From Symmachiella macrocystis (GTDB lineage Bacteria > Planctomycetota > Planctomycetia > Planctomycetales > Planctomycetaceae): a stretch of 64,000 nucleotides of DNA. Shown piece by piece: positions 55,907-63,540 of this stretch (position 1 is its first letter; each line of letters begins with the position of its first letter). The position numbers were made by a program, and so were the translations under genes. A model generated the notes under the pieces. That model ran no database searches, was not told the origin of the DNA, and saw only the letters and a list, made by a program, of their open reading frames with translations. The DNA is taken from the NCBI RefSeq assembly GCF_007860075.1, contig NZ_SJPP01000001.1, positions 2,701,490 through 2,765,489 of the forward strand, read 5' to 3'.

Positions 55907-57192
55907 CCAAACGCCAGATCGCGGAGAAACAGGGAAATCTCGGGAAACGCGATCAACAAAACGGCGGCCAATAACAGGATTGCGATAAACGGCGGTGTCC
56001 CGCGAATGACCTCCCAGTACGGGCGGCGAAACACGGCGATCGCTGTAAAAATATCACAGCCGAATGGTGGCGTCGCAGAACCAATCGCCACTTGCAAAGT
56101 CACCACAATCCCCACCAAGACCGGGTCGATCCCCGCCGCTGCGGCAACTGGATGAAAGATCGGCGTCAAAATTAAAATCACGACAATGGGGTCGACGAAC
56201 ATGCATCCAATAAAAAACGCAGCGGCGATTGTGAGCATGATCGTCCAATATCCCGACGCCGCTGATAAGCCCAGCCAATCGTTGATCAATGCATCGGGCA
56301 ACTGCGCGAAGGAGATGACCCAACTAAATGCGGCGCCCGCACCGACCAAAACAAACACAACGGCGGTGACCACCCCCGTTGAGAGAGCGATGTCCGGGAG
56401 ATCGCGCAGCGACAGTTCCCGGAAAATGGCGATCTCTAAAATCACGGCATACAACACCGAGACCGCGGCCGCTTCGGTGGGGCTGAAGAATCCCGAGTAG
56501 ATTCCACCGATCACGATCACGGGAAATCCTAACGGAAAAATTGCCCCGCGGACTGATTTCCACCGTGTGGCGGAATCCGCCTTGGGCTGACGCGCGATGT
56601 TCATCCGTACCGAGGCGATCCAGCAATAAACACAGAACATGCCCAGGATCATCAAACCGGGACCGACGCCGGCAATGAACAGTTCACCTATCGACGTGCC
56701 GGACACCACACCGTAAACAATCATGCCGATGCTGGGGGGGATCAACAGCGCAATGTCGCTGGCATTAATGATCAGGGCGGTGGTGAACGCATCGGAATAG
56801 CCGGCTTGGAGAAGTCGCGGCCGCAACGGACCGCCGATAGCGACGACGGTGGCTTGCGTCGAACCGGACATGGCTCCGAATAACGTACAGCTCACCGCGC
56901 TGGCGATGGGCAGACCGCCCCGAAGATGTCCGCAATAGGCCATTACCATGTCGAGCAATCGCTGCGCGGAATATCCCCGTGTCATGATGTCGGCTGCGAA
57001 AATAAACATCGGTACGGCCATTAACGCCGCCGGCTTGATGCCGCCGATCATTTGCTGCACGAGCACCGCCGGAGTCACATCCGGATGAAAGACCCATAAG
57101 ACTCCCAGCGCCGCCGCTAGCAGGGGTACCTTCATCGGATAACCCAGCATCAGCAGTACGAGCATGATTCCGATGATCAATAACGCTTCCAC
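55903..57192 (-). CDS. dctM: TRAP transporter large permease, DctM type
   Basis: A 429-residue membrane protein with about 12 segments. Marks of DctM include IGIMLVLLMLGYPMKVPLLA at the start, then VPMFIFAADIMTRGYSAQRL and GAMSGSTQATVVAIGGPLRP, and near the end FVDPIVVILILTPIFHPVAA. It is the ion-coupled transport subunit; TRAP systems of this sort use the sodium gradient. It is co-transcribed with the DctQ gene (28 bases upstream) and the DctP gene (overlap). Confidence 0.92.
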   Translation of the reverse strand: MEALLIIGIMLVLLMLGYPMKVPLLAAALGVLWVFHPDVTPAVLVQQMIGGIKPAALMAVPMFIFAADIMTRGYSAQRLLDMVMAYCGHLRGGLPIASAVSCTLFGAMSGSTQATVVAIGGPLRPRLLQAGYSDAFTTALIINASDIALLIPPSIGMIVYGVVSGTSIGELFIAGVGPGLMILGMFCVYCWIASVRMNIARQPKADSATRWKSVRGAIFPLGFPVIVIGGIYSGFFSPTEAAAVSVLYAVILEIAIFRELSLRDLPDIALSTGVVTAVVFVLVGAGAAFSWVISFAQLPDALINDWLGLSAASGYWTIMLTIAAAFFIGCMFVDPIVVILILTPIFHPVAAAAGIDPVLVGIVVTLQVAIGSATPPFGCDIFTAIAVFRRPYWEVIRGTPPFIAILLLAAVLLIAFPEISLFLRDLAFG

Positions 57193-57220
57193 GCAATATC
57201 TCCGCCTCAGTCGGGCCGCG

Positions 57221-57814
57221 TTAGATTTCCCCGTCGAGGGGTTGGTCGTACTCGTCTTTCACGTCGAATGAAATATAGACGTCCGGCGACATGACGTTCC
57301 GAGCGGTCGTGAGCGCATATTGTATCGCCGCAGAAATCAATCCTAGCGGGACTAGTAAATAAACCACATACAACGGAACCTGCAAAACGGGCGAGACGCT
57401 TTCTAAAAACCGCACGGTACCAATGTATTGGAAGGAATACCAAGCAAGAACCAGCATCAGCGCGGCTGTCGATGCGCTAATGGCGATCATCAGCACCTTC
57501 CGCCCGCGCGGGCTGAATTGGTCATAGAGGGCCGTCATACGGATATGCCGGCCGCGACTGGCCGCATAACTGAGGCCGACAAATGTGACCATGATCATGA
57601 AGAATTGTGACAACTCTCCAGTGAATGGCAGGCTGAATTGCAAAACGGCGCGGCAGAAGACATTGCTGATCGTCAAAGCTGCAATCGCGATGATCGACCA
57701 ACCGAGGAGAAATTCTTCGATGCGTTGAATACCGGCAAACAGCCGCGTCAAAAGGGCCATCGCGTTCCTCTCCCCCGGTCGGTCCGTCTTTTGGGTCTCT
57801 CCATGAATGCTCAC
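57221..57814 (-). CDS. dctQ: TRAP transporter small permease, DctQ type
   Basis: A 197-residue protein with four membrane segments (about 36-58, 70-90, 107-130, 145-170). LLGWSIIAIAALTISNVFCR and FTGELSQFFMIMVTFVGLSY, then AASRGRHIRMTALYDQFSPR, are the DctQ signature. It helps the DctM subunit in the membrane. It begins 43 bases after the doeA stop, so it is part of the ectoine operon. The acidic C-terminal tail (about 25 residues) is longer than in most members. Confidence 0.9.
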   Translation of the reverse strand: MSIHGETQKTDRPGERNAMALLTRLFAGIQRIEEFLLGWSIIAIAALTISNVFCRAVLQFSLPFTGELSQFFMIMVTFVGLSYAASRGRHIRMTALYDQFSPRGRKVLMIAISASTAALMLVLAWYSFQYIGTVRFLESVSPVLQVPLYVVYLLVPLGLISAAIQYALTTARNVMSPDVYISFDVKDEYDQPLDGEI

Positions 57815-57857
57815 TACTCCCGCTCAACTTGAAAAGCGATTTTGGTCATTACTTGAT

Positions 57858-59012
57858 CTAAAGCTGACGCGGCAATTGCGTAATGACTTCGCAACCGTCC
57901 TCGGTGACACGAATGGTTTCCGACAGGCCGATGCCCCCTTTTCCCGGGATTTGTACCCAGGGGATGTTGTGGAACGTCATGTTCGGCTGCAGAACCCGCG
58001 GGTCACGGTGGCGAATGCTCATAATATGCCCCTCACCCCAGTCCGGAGCGAACGCGATGCCGATCGAGTAGGCCGAACGCGTAACTTGCATACCGCCAAA
58101 ATTCGGGGCCGCAAGGGAGATGATCTTACGACTCACTGCATCGACTTCTCCCAACCGTATCCCAGGCTTGATCATCGCGATCGAGGCATCGACTGCTTCT
58201 TGAACAGTCTTGATTGCATCTAAAATCTGCTGATCGGGTTGGCCGACAAAACAGTTCCGCATTATAGCGGCATGGTACCGCTTGAGACAGCCGCTTACTT
58301 CTAAAAATACGCATTCGTTCTTCTTGATGAAGTCGCCCGCCCAAGTTTGGTGGCCGATCGATCCGCGATGGCCGGTGGCTACAAAGGGCGAAATCGCCGG
58401 CCATTCTCCCCCCGCTTTGAACATGGCAAAATGAATATCGGCCGCCACATAATTTTCCGTGGCTCCTTCTTGGACCGCTTCGATGCCCGTCTGCTAACCC
58501 GCTTCGGCAACGCGGGCTGCGCTGCGGATCATCTCGATTTCCAGATCGGACTTGATCAACCGGCCCGCTTCAACAATTCCCGCACAGTCGACAAACGACG
58601 TCTCGTGCGATAAGGCGAATAACCGCTCTTGTTGCACGGCGGTGAAAAACCAACAATCCTTTTCAAAGCCGATGCGGTTGTCGCTCAAGTCATACAAACG
58701 CAGCGTATCGCGCACCTTTTGGATCGGATCTTCCACCTCTTCGTAAGGGCAGCTGATCGCAACCCAGGTGCGGGCCTGCACGCCGCTGTCTTCCATTCGG
58801 CGGGGAACCATGATTGGCTCCCCTTCCAGCGGTACGATCAGCGCGCAGAACGAAAAGTGACCTTGGCTTTCAAAGCCTGTGAGATAACAGATATTTTCCG
58901 GCGTGGTGATCAACACCGCGTCGAGGCCCCGTTCCGCCATACGTTGGCGGAGAGCCTGCATACGCCGTGCATATTCATGCATAGGAAAGGATAAGTCGTC
59001 GCGTTGTCTCAT
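57858..59012 (-). pseudogene. doeA: Ectoine hydrolase (M24 peptidase family), interrupted by an in-frame TAG
   Basis: The reading frame is 385 codons, normal for DoeA/EutD, but codon 173 (58494-58496) is TAG. Upstream is a creatinase-type N-terminal domain (MHEYARRMQALRQRMAERGL, then YLTGFESQGHFSF); it reaches MIRSAARVAEAG at the stop. Downstream, in the same frame, QTGIEAVQEGATEN leads to the pita-bread domain with GECVFLE-like EVSGCLKRYHAA, AFAPDWGEGHIMS and LQPNMTFHN. DoeA opens the ectoine ring to N-acetyl-diaminobutyrate. The stop separates the two domains, so neither piece should work alone. A sequencing error, nonsense mutation or read-through are all possible. A different M24 substrate is less likely given the operon. 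Confidence 0.75.
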
Positions 59013-59015
59013 CGT

Positions 59016-59318
59016 TTAGACTAGCGCTCCGTTCTTGGTTTCCAACTCATTCGCGAAATCCAAGATCGCCTTGGCCATTGCAGCTGCCGTTGAATGGTCC
59101 ATTGCTGTAACGGTACCTTCGACATCGTGCTCGGTGGAACTAAGCTGCTTCGCCAATTGCAGGGCACTTGCTTCGAGATCGGCCGGCCAGTCGTTGAGTT
59201 CGTACATCTGCTTCCAAACCGTTGCGCACGCACCGAGTAATGATTCTGCCAATTCGGGTTCGCGAATCGATAACAATTGTGCCGCCGTACGGATGGTATG
59301 TAATTCTTCAAGCATCAC
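59016..59318 (-). CDS. Small unknown protein within the ectoine operon
   Basis: A 100-residue soluble protein, helical throughout: MLEELHTIRTAAQLLSIREP, ELAESLLGACATVWKQMYEL and then STAAAMAKAILDFANELET. It has no signal, membrane segment or known motif that I recognise. It begins 15 bases after the ectD stop and ends 3 bases before the doeA start, so it is surely transcribed with them. A second frame on the same strand (59021-59311) overlaps it but has the composition of a shadow. It could be a regulator or a partner of the hydroxylase or hydrolase; there is no direct evidence. Confidence 0.65.
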   Translation of the reverse strand: MMLEELHTIRTAAQLLSIREPELAESLLGACATVWKQMYELNDWPADLEASALQLAKQLSSTEHDVEGTVTAMDHSTAAAMAKAILDFANELETKNGALV

Positions 59319-59333
59319 GGGCCCCCTCCCTCA

Positions 59334-60284
59334 TCAAGCGTGTGATTGGACGTTAAGTTCTCGCATGGCCAACGGCGCGACTGCGGTGCGATTGGCGATA
59401 AATTCGGGGCGCGGTATTTTGCCGCAAAACGGTTCAACGAGACGATTGGCGAGACTATTGAAGACAAAAAACAAATTGGATCGCCGAAACGGAGTGATGT
59501 TCCCGTTCGAGCCGTGCATTGTGTTGCAATCAAACAGCACTATTGTGCCGGGCGGCCCGACCACGTTGACGATCCCGCCATCTTCTGCCAATCGCGCAAG
59601 AGATTCCTGGTCCGGAACGCCATATTCTTGTCGCCGCAACGACTTTTGATAGTGATTGTCGGGCGTTTCTCCCTCGCACGATACAAACTGCTGGTGCGAG
59701 CCGGGGATCAGCATGAGTGGACCGTTAAAATTGTAGTTCTCCGTCAGTAGCAGCGAACAGCTGACAGCCCGCATGCGCGGCATTCCATCTTCGACGTGCC
59801 ACGTTTCGAAATCCGAATGCCAGTAGAATTCTTTACCGGCGAATCCCGGTTTCAAGTTGACGCGCGATTGATGAACATACACCTCATCATCAATGATTTG
59901 TGCCGCCATGCCGGCAATGCGCTGATCCGCAGCAACCTCGGAAAAACAGGGGCTGATTTCTGAATTATGCACGGAGAATAGCTAACGCAATTCGCAATGG
60001 TTCGGTTCCAGAATCGCTTCCGGACGCTGTTGGATTTCTCGAGACGCGCAGAGCCTTTTAATTTCTTCCTTATAGGTGGCGATGTCCGTTTCAGGAAAAA
60101 ACGCGGGCAGAATCAGAAACCCGTCGCGCTCAAACTGGCTGAGTTGTGCCGTTGATAGCGGCCCTGGGGCTTCGAAGTCGCAAACGATCGGGTCGCATCG
60201 TTTCAGGAACTCCGGTTCAGGGTAGACCCTTGACGGATAACTGTCTTCCCGCGTATCGATACTGTGTGGGGGTGTTGTCTCCAT
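59334..60284 (-). pseudogene. ectD: Ectoine 5-hydroxylase, interrupted by an in-frame TAG
   Basis: The frame is 317 codons, the usual length for EctD, but codon 101 (59982-59984) is TAG. It falls at a position where related enzymes have Ser, in a stretch reading EPNHCELR, stop, LFSVHNSE. A single C-to-A change in TCG would give it. Downstream is the whole catalytic core: [39 protein letters not shown] (iron ligands His and Asp) and [12 protein letters not shown] (second His). EctD is a 2-oxoglutarate- and iron-dependent dioxygenase that makes 5-hydroxyectoine. The truncated product would be dead. A GTG at 59972 could allow internal restart, but that would lack 104 residues. Confidence 0.85.
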
Positions 60285-60509
60285 GGCGAATCGTATTTAC
60301 TAACCTTCAAAAGCTTTGCGTGGCGTGTAAGTATTCGGTTTCCTTAGAAAATTAAGGACCATGAAAGACACGACACACACGTAAAAATACAGAAAGAACG
60401 ACGGAGCCCTTTATCGCTTCAGTTGAAATCTAACTGTAGTTGCGGTTTGGCCGTGCGCGACTTCGCCGCCAGTTTGATGGTAGTTTTCGATGAGCCACAA
60501 CGACTCGCA

Positions 60510-60905
60510 TTAAGTTTCCGCCGCAGTCGCCGCAGGGTAGGCTCCATTGGCGTTATGGACTTCGCGGCCGGTCACCGGCGGATTGAATACACACACCATT
60601 CGCAATTGCGTTTTCGCGCGGACGCAATGCCGGTCGTTGTCGTTCAGCGCGTACAGCGTGCCGGGACCAATCGGATAGGTCGGCCCATCCGGCAGCACTT
60701 GGATTTCTCCCTCGCCCTCAATGGTGTACACGGCTTCGAGGTGGTTTTCATAACACATTGTGGTTTCGGTGCCGGCATGGATCAGCGTGTCATGCATCGA
60801 GAAACCCATGTTTTCGCCGGCCAGCAACAGCCGGCGACTGTTCCATGTTTCGCCGTGGACATCACGCTCGGTGCCGATAATCTCGCTTAAGTTGGTTACA
60901 ATCAT
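60510..60905 (-). CDS. ectC: L-ectoine synthase
   Basis: A 131-residue cupin that closes the ring of N-gamma-acetyl-diaminobutyrate to give ectoine. MIVTNLSEIIGTERDVHGET is the usual start, followed by TWNSRRLLLAGENMGFSMHD, then ENHLEAVYTIEGEGEIQ with metal-ligand Glu, and GTLYALNDNDRHCVRAKTQL with the Tyr and His ligands. CVFNPPVTGREVHNANGAYP is the conserved C-terminal lid. It lies 38 bases after ectB and 225 bases before ectD, the widest gap in the operon. Confidence 0.97.
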   Translation of the reverse strand: MIVTNLSEIIGTERDVHGETWNSRRLLLAGENMGFSMHDTLIHAGTETTMCYENHLEAVYTIEGEGEIQVLPDGPTYPIGPGTLYALNDNDRHCVRAKTQLRMVCVFNPPVTGREVHNANGAYPAATAAET

Positions 60906-60943
60906 TTTTGCAAATTCCGGATGAGTAGTATCAAAAGATCAAA

Positions 60944-62239
60944 TCAGTTGGCGTGGGTGAGGCCGAGCGACTTCATGGCCTCGGCGTCATTGAGGACGAC
61001 TGTGAAACATTCGGCAATTGTATCCAGCCCGCTGATCAGTTGGTCATCGTCGATCGTCAGCGGCGGCAAACATTTCAGGACATGGCTGTCCGTGCCGCTG
61101 GTTTCGATGATCAATCCGCGTTTGAACGCGGCAGCACTGACCAGTTCCATCAGTTGAGGGCACTCCCGGCAAGCCAGTCCCCAGATCATCCCTTTACCGC
61201 GGACTTCCAGTTCGACATCGTTGATTTCCTCGGCAATCTCTTGCAGGCGTTTCTGTATCAGCGCCCCTTTGCGTTTTACCGATCGCGTCATGGAATAATC
61301 TTGCCAATACAAGTCGATAGCCGCTTTGGCCGATACGAACGCCAGATTGTTGCCGCGAAACGTGCCGTTGTGTTCGCCTGGTTTCCACTCGTCGAGTTCC
61401 GATTTCATGAGGACCAATGACATCGGCAATCCGTAGGCGCTCAGCGATTTTGAGAGCGTAACGATGTCCGGCACAATCCCGGCTTCTTCAAAACTGAAGA
61501 AGGTTCCCGTTCGGCCGCAGCCGACCTGAATGTCGTCGACAATCAGCAGAATTTCGAATTCATGGCACAGTTCTTCGAGCTTTTGCAGCCACTCGATGCT
61601 TGCGACATTCACGCCCCCTTCGCCTTGGACGGTTTCGACAACGACAGCCGCCGGTAGGTCCAAGCCGCTGCTACTGTCGCGCAATAATCGCTCGAAATAA
61701 TCCAGCGTATCAATGTCTTCGCCAAGATAGCCATCGAACGGCATAAACGTGACATTGTTCAGCGGTGTTCCCGCTGCGTCACGGAAGTGGCTATTTCCCG
61801 TAGCGGCCACCGAGCCGAGGCTGACTCCGTGGAAACCGTTGGTGAATGAAACGATATTCGTCCGTCCGGTCACTTTGCGAGCCAGTTTGAAAGCGGCCTC
61901 GACGGCGTTTGTTCCGGTCGGTCCGGTGAACTGAATTTTGTAGTCAAGCTCCAACGGCCACAGAATGTGCTCTTCAAAGGCTTCCAGAAATTGCGCCTTG
62001 GCATCAGTATGCATGTCGAGCCCATGCAGCACGCCGTCGTTCTGCAGATACTCGATGAGCGGGCCTTTGATATCTGAATTGTTGTGGCCGTAGTTCAGGG
62101 TTCCCGCACCGGCGAGAAAATCGATAAAATCCTGCCCGTTCTCATCGGTGAGTGTTGCGTTTTGAGCGGTCGTAAAAGTCGTGGGAAACGAGCGGCAGTA
62201 GCCCCGCACGTTCGATTCAAGACGATCAAAAATAGACAT
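60944..62239 (-). CDS. ectB: Diaminobutyrate-2-oxoglutarate transaminase
   Basis: A 431-residue class III PLP aminotransferase that makes L-2,4-diaminobutyrate from aspartate semialdehyde. MSIFDRLESNVRGYCRSFPT matches the EctB start. The PLP Lys is in VTLSKSLSAYGLPMS (about residue 267), with the upstream Asp in ILLIVDDIQVGCGRTGTFFS, and GPTGTNAVEAAFKLARKVTG is the phosphate-binding region. It follows ectA by 24 bases and precedes ectC by 38, giving the usual ectABC order. Confidence 0.97.
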   Translation of the reverse strand: MSIFDRLESNVRGYCRSFPTTFTTAQNATLTDENGQDFIDFLAGAGTLNYGHNNSDIKGPLIEYLQNDGVLHGLDMHTDAKAQFLEAFEEHILWPLELDYKIQFTGPTGTNAVEAAFKLARKVTGRTNIVSFTNGFHGVSLGSVAATGNSHFRDAAGTPLNNVTFMPFDGYLGEDIDTLDYFERLLRDSSSGLDLPAAVVVETVQGEGGVNVASIEWLQKLEELCHEFEILLIVDDIQVGCGRTGTFFSFEEAGIVPDIVTLSKSLSAYGLPMSLVLMKSELDEWKPGEHNGTFRGNNLAFVSAKAAIDLYWQDYSMTRSVKRKGALIQKRLQEIAEEINDVELEVRGKGMIWGLACRECPQLMELVSAAAFKRGLIIETSGTDSHVLKCLPPLTIDDDQLISGLDTIAECFTVVLNDAEAMKSLGLTHAN

Positions 62240-62263
62240 ATGATTAAAAGATCCTTCTGGTTA

Positions 62264-62752
62264 TTAGTGATTCAATGTGAATGGACCGATGCGGTGCAAG
62301 TCTTCCGGTTCATGCGGATTGGTCTCGTCAAACAATTCTGTTGTAAAACCCTCTTCTCGGTTGCACTCCGTCTCCAGCCGCGCTGCCAGCGACTGAAATA
62401 ATTTTTGCGACGATGTATTGGAGGGTGTGACGGTTGTTTCCAGCCAGTTGACTTGGCCGCACGCGGGGCGGGCCAACAGCTCGTCGAGCAACTGCGAGGC
62501 AACGCCGGCAGAGCGATGTTGGGGATCAACGGCCACTTGCCAAACGAAAACAGTGTCATTCCGTCCGGGCGGACGGTATGCTGACAGGAACCCAGCCAAT
62601 TGAGAGTCGAGCTCCGCGATGACGCAGGTTGCATGAAAATCGCGGCATAACAGCAGGGAAAGATAGTGCGAATTCACGTCCAACGGTGGACACCGTCGAA
62701 CCAGCCGCGTAATCCGAGCCGCGTCGGCTAAAGTCGGCTCCCGGAAATTCAA
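62264..62752 (-). CDS. ectA: L-2,4-diaminobutyrate N-gamma-acetyltransferase
   Basis: A 162-residue GNAT enzyme that acetylates diaminobutyrate, the second step of ectoine synthesis. FREPTLADAARITRLVRRCP followed by PLDVNSHYLSLLLCRDF is the EctA start, and VAVDPQHRSAGVASQLLDEL holds the acetyl-CoA loop. LETTVTPSNTSSQKLFQSLA and FTTELFD near the end are conserved. It is the first gene of the nine-gene run; its start is 35 bases from the palindrome at 62787-62819. Confidence 0.95.
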   Translation of the reverse strand: MNFREPTLADAARITRLVRRCPPLDVNSHYLSLLLCRDFHATCVIAELDSQLAGFLSAYRPPGRNDTVFVWQVAVDPQHRSAGVASQLLDELLARPACGQVNWLETTVTPSNTSSQKLFQSLAARLETECNREEGFTTELFDETNPHEPEDLHRIGPFTLNH

Positions 62753-62786
62753 AGAGATTTGACTACCCTGTTGTTTTGTGGCGAAA

Positions 62787-62819
62787 ACGCATTATTGGCA
62801 GTAATTGCCAATAATGCGT
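62787..62819. promoter_or_regulatory. Perfect palindrome upstream of ectA, candidate operator
   Basis: Arms ACGCATTATTGGCA and TGCCAATAATGCGT are exact reverse complements over 14 bases, with a 5-base centre (GTAAT). It lies 35 to 67 bases from the ectA start codon, where a repressor site would overlap or touch the promoter. A dimeric winged-helix protein such as the divergent MarR gene product is the obvious candidate to bind it. No T run follows, so it is not a terminator. Confidence 0.7.
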
Positions 62820-62923
62820 ATTTACTTTGTACACAATTGAATATAAATGTCCACAGTGATCCCTTTCAAATTCAAGGTTTCGCTGAATTCACCGTTTATT
62901 AACTTGAATTTGTGTCCAGGACA

Positions 62924-62940
62924 ACAGGCATCTTGCCTGT
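62924..62940. repeat. Palindromic hairpin repeat
   Basis: ACAGGCATCTTGCCTGT has perfect 7-bp arms and a 3-base loop, the same design as the two hairpins near 6877 and 6924. I believe this type is spread widely in planctomycete intergenic DNA. It lies near the MarR gene start. Confidence 0.6.
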
Positions 62941-62988
62941 AGATGCTTTCTGTACACACTACTTTCTCTGCATTTTCGGACATGACGC

Positions 62989-63540
62989 ATGGCCGTTCAA
63001 CGGACAACGACGCTGCAGCCCGATGACTTCTTCTGCGAGCAAGTGCTCATTGCACTGCGTCGTATTATCCGTGCTGTCGACCTGCGCTCGCGTAAGCTGT
63101 TGCAGAAACACGGGCTCACCGGGCCGCAACTCACTGTGCTCAAAGCTCTTTGTGAAATTGGTGAGGTGCCGGCTGGTGAATTGGCGAAACAGGTCCACTT
63201 GAGCCAAGGCACGGTTACGGGGATTTTGGATCGGCTGACGCGCCGCGATTTTGTCGTCCGCCGCCGCTGCCCTGTCGATAAGCGTCGGATGCTTGTCGTC
63301 GCGACGCCGCAGGCCACCGAGCTTGTTCGTAGTGCTCCGTCATTGCTTCAAGAGCAGTTCGTTCACGAATTCGCCAAACTGGCCGATTGGGAAAAATCCC
63401 AGACGCTTTCTTCGCTGCAGCGGATCGTCTCCATGATGGAGGCTGAGGAGATCGACGCAACTCCCATGCTGGCCATCGGTGCGATCGGCGAATCGGCCGA
63501 GAAGGCGGCCGACCGTCTCAGCGAACAGCCGCCCGCTTAG
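62989..63540 (+). CDS. MarR-family transcriptional regulator (EctR-like by position)
   Basis: A 183-residue winged-helix protein. LRRIIRAVDLRSRKLLQKHG is the N-terminal dimer helix, LTGPQLTVLKALCEIGEVPA and GELAKQVHLSQGTVTGILDR form the helix-turn-helix, and LTRRDFVVRRRCPVDKRRML is the wing. It is divergent from ectA with 236 bases between. MarR-type EctR regulators repress ectoine genes in halotolerant methylotrophs, so the same job is likely here, perhaps through the palindrome in between. The gene lacks a near neighbour downstream and ends with TAG. Confidence 0.88.
   Translation: MAVQRTTTLQPDDFFCEQVLIALRRIIRAVDLRSRKLLQKHGLTGPQLTVLKALCEIGEVPAGELAKQVHLSQGTVTGILDRLTRRDFVVRRRCPVDKRRMLVVATPQATELVRSAPSLLQEQFVHEFAKLADWEKSQTLSSLQRIVSMMEAEEIDATPMLAIGAIGESAEKAADRLSEQPPA

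Larger units (their letters stand above)
62753..62988. promoter_or_regulatory. Divergent control region of the ectoine operon and the MarR gene
   Basis: About 235 bases, AT-rich, between ectA and the MarR gene. It holds the large palindrome at 62787-62819, the hairpin at 62924-62940 and two copies of TGTACACA, at 62828-62835 and 62951-62958. Both promoters must be here; I cannot place exact boxes. MarR-type EctR proteins are known to control ectoine genes in some methylotrophs. Confidence 0.6.

Noticed and set aside
57858-60284. Reassigned genetic code with TAG read as an amino acid throughout
   Set aside because: TAG is the natural end of several intact genes here (for example at 6094-6096, 8029-8031, 35161-35163 and 63538-63540), followed by non-coding DNA.
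60341-60358. Inverted repeat TCCTTA/TAAGGA between ectC and ectD as an attenuator
   Set aside because: Arms of only six AT-rich bases with no T run; such repeats arise by chance.
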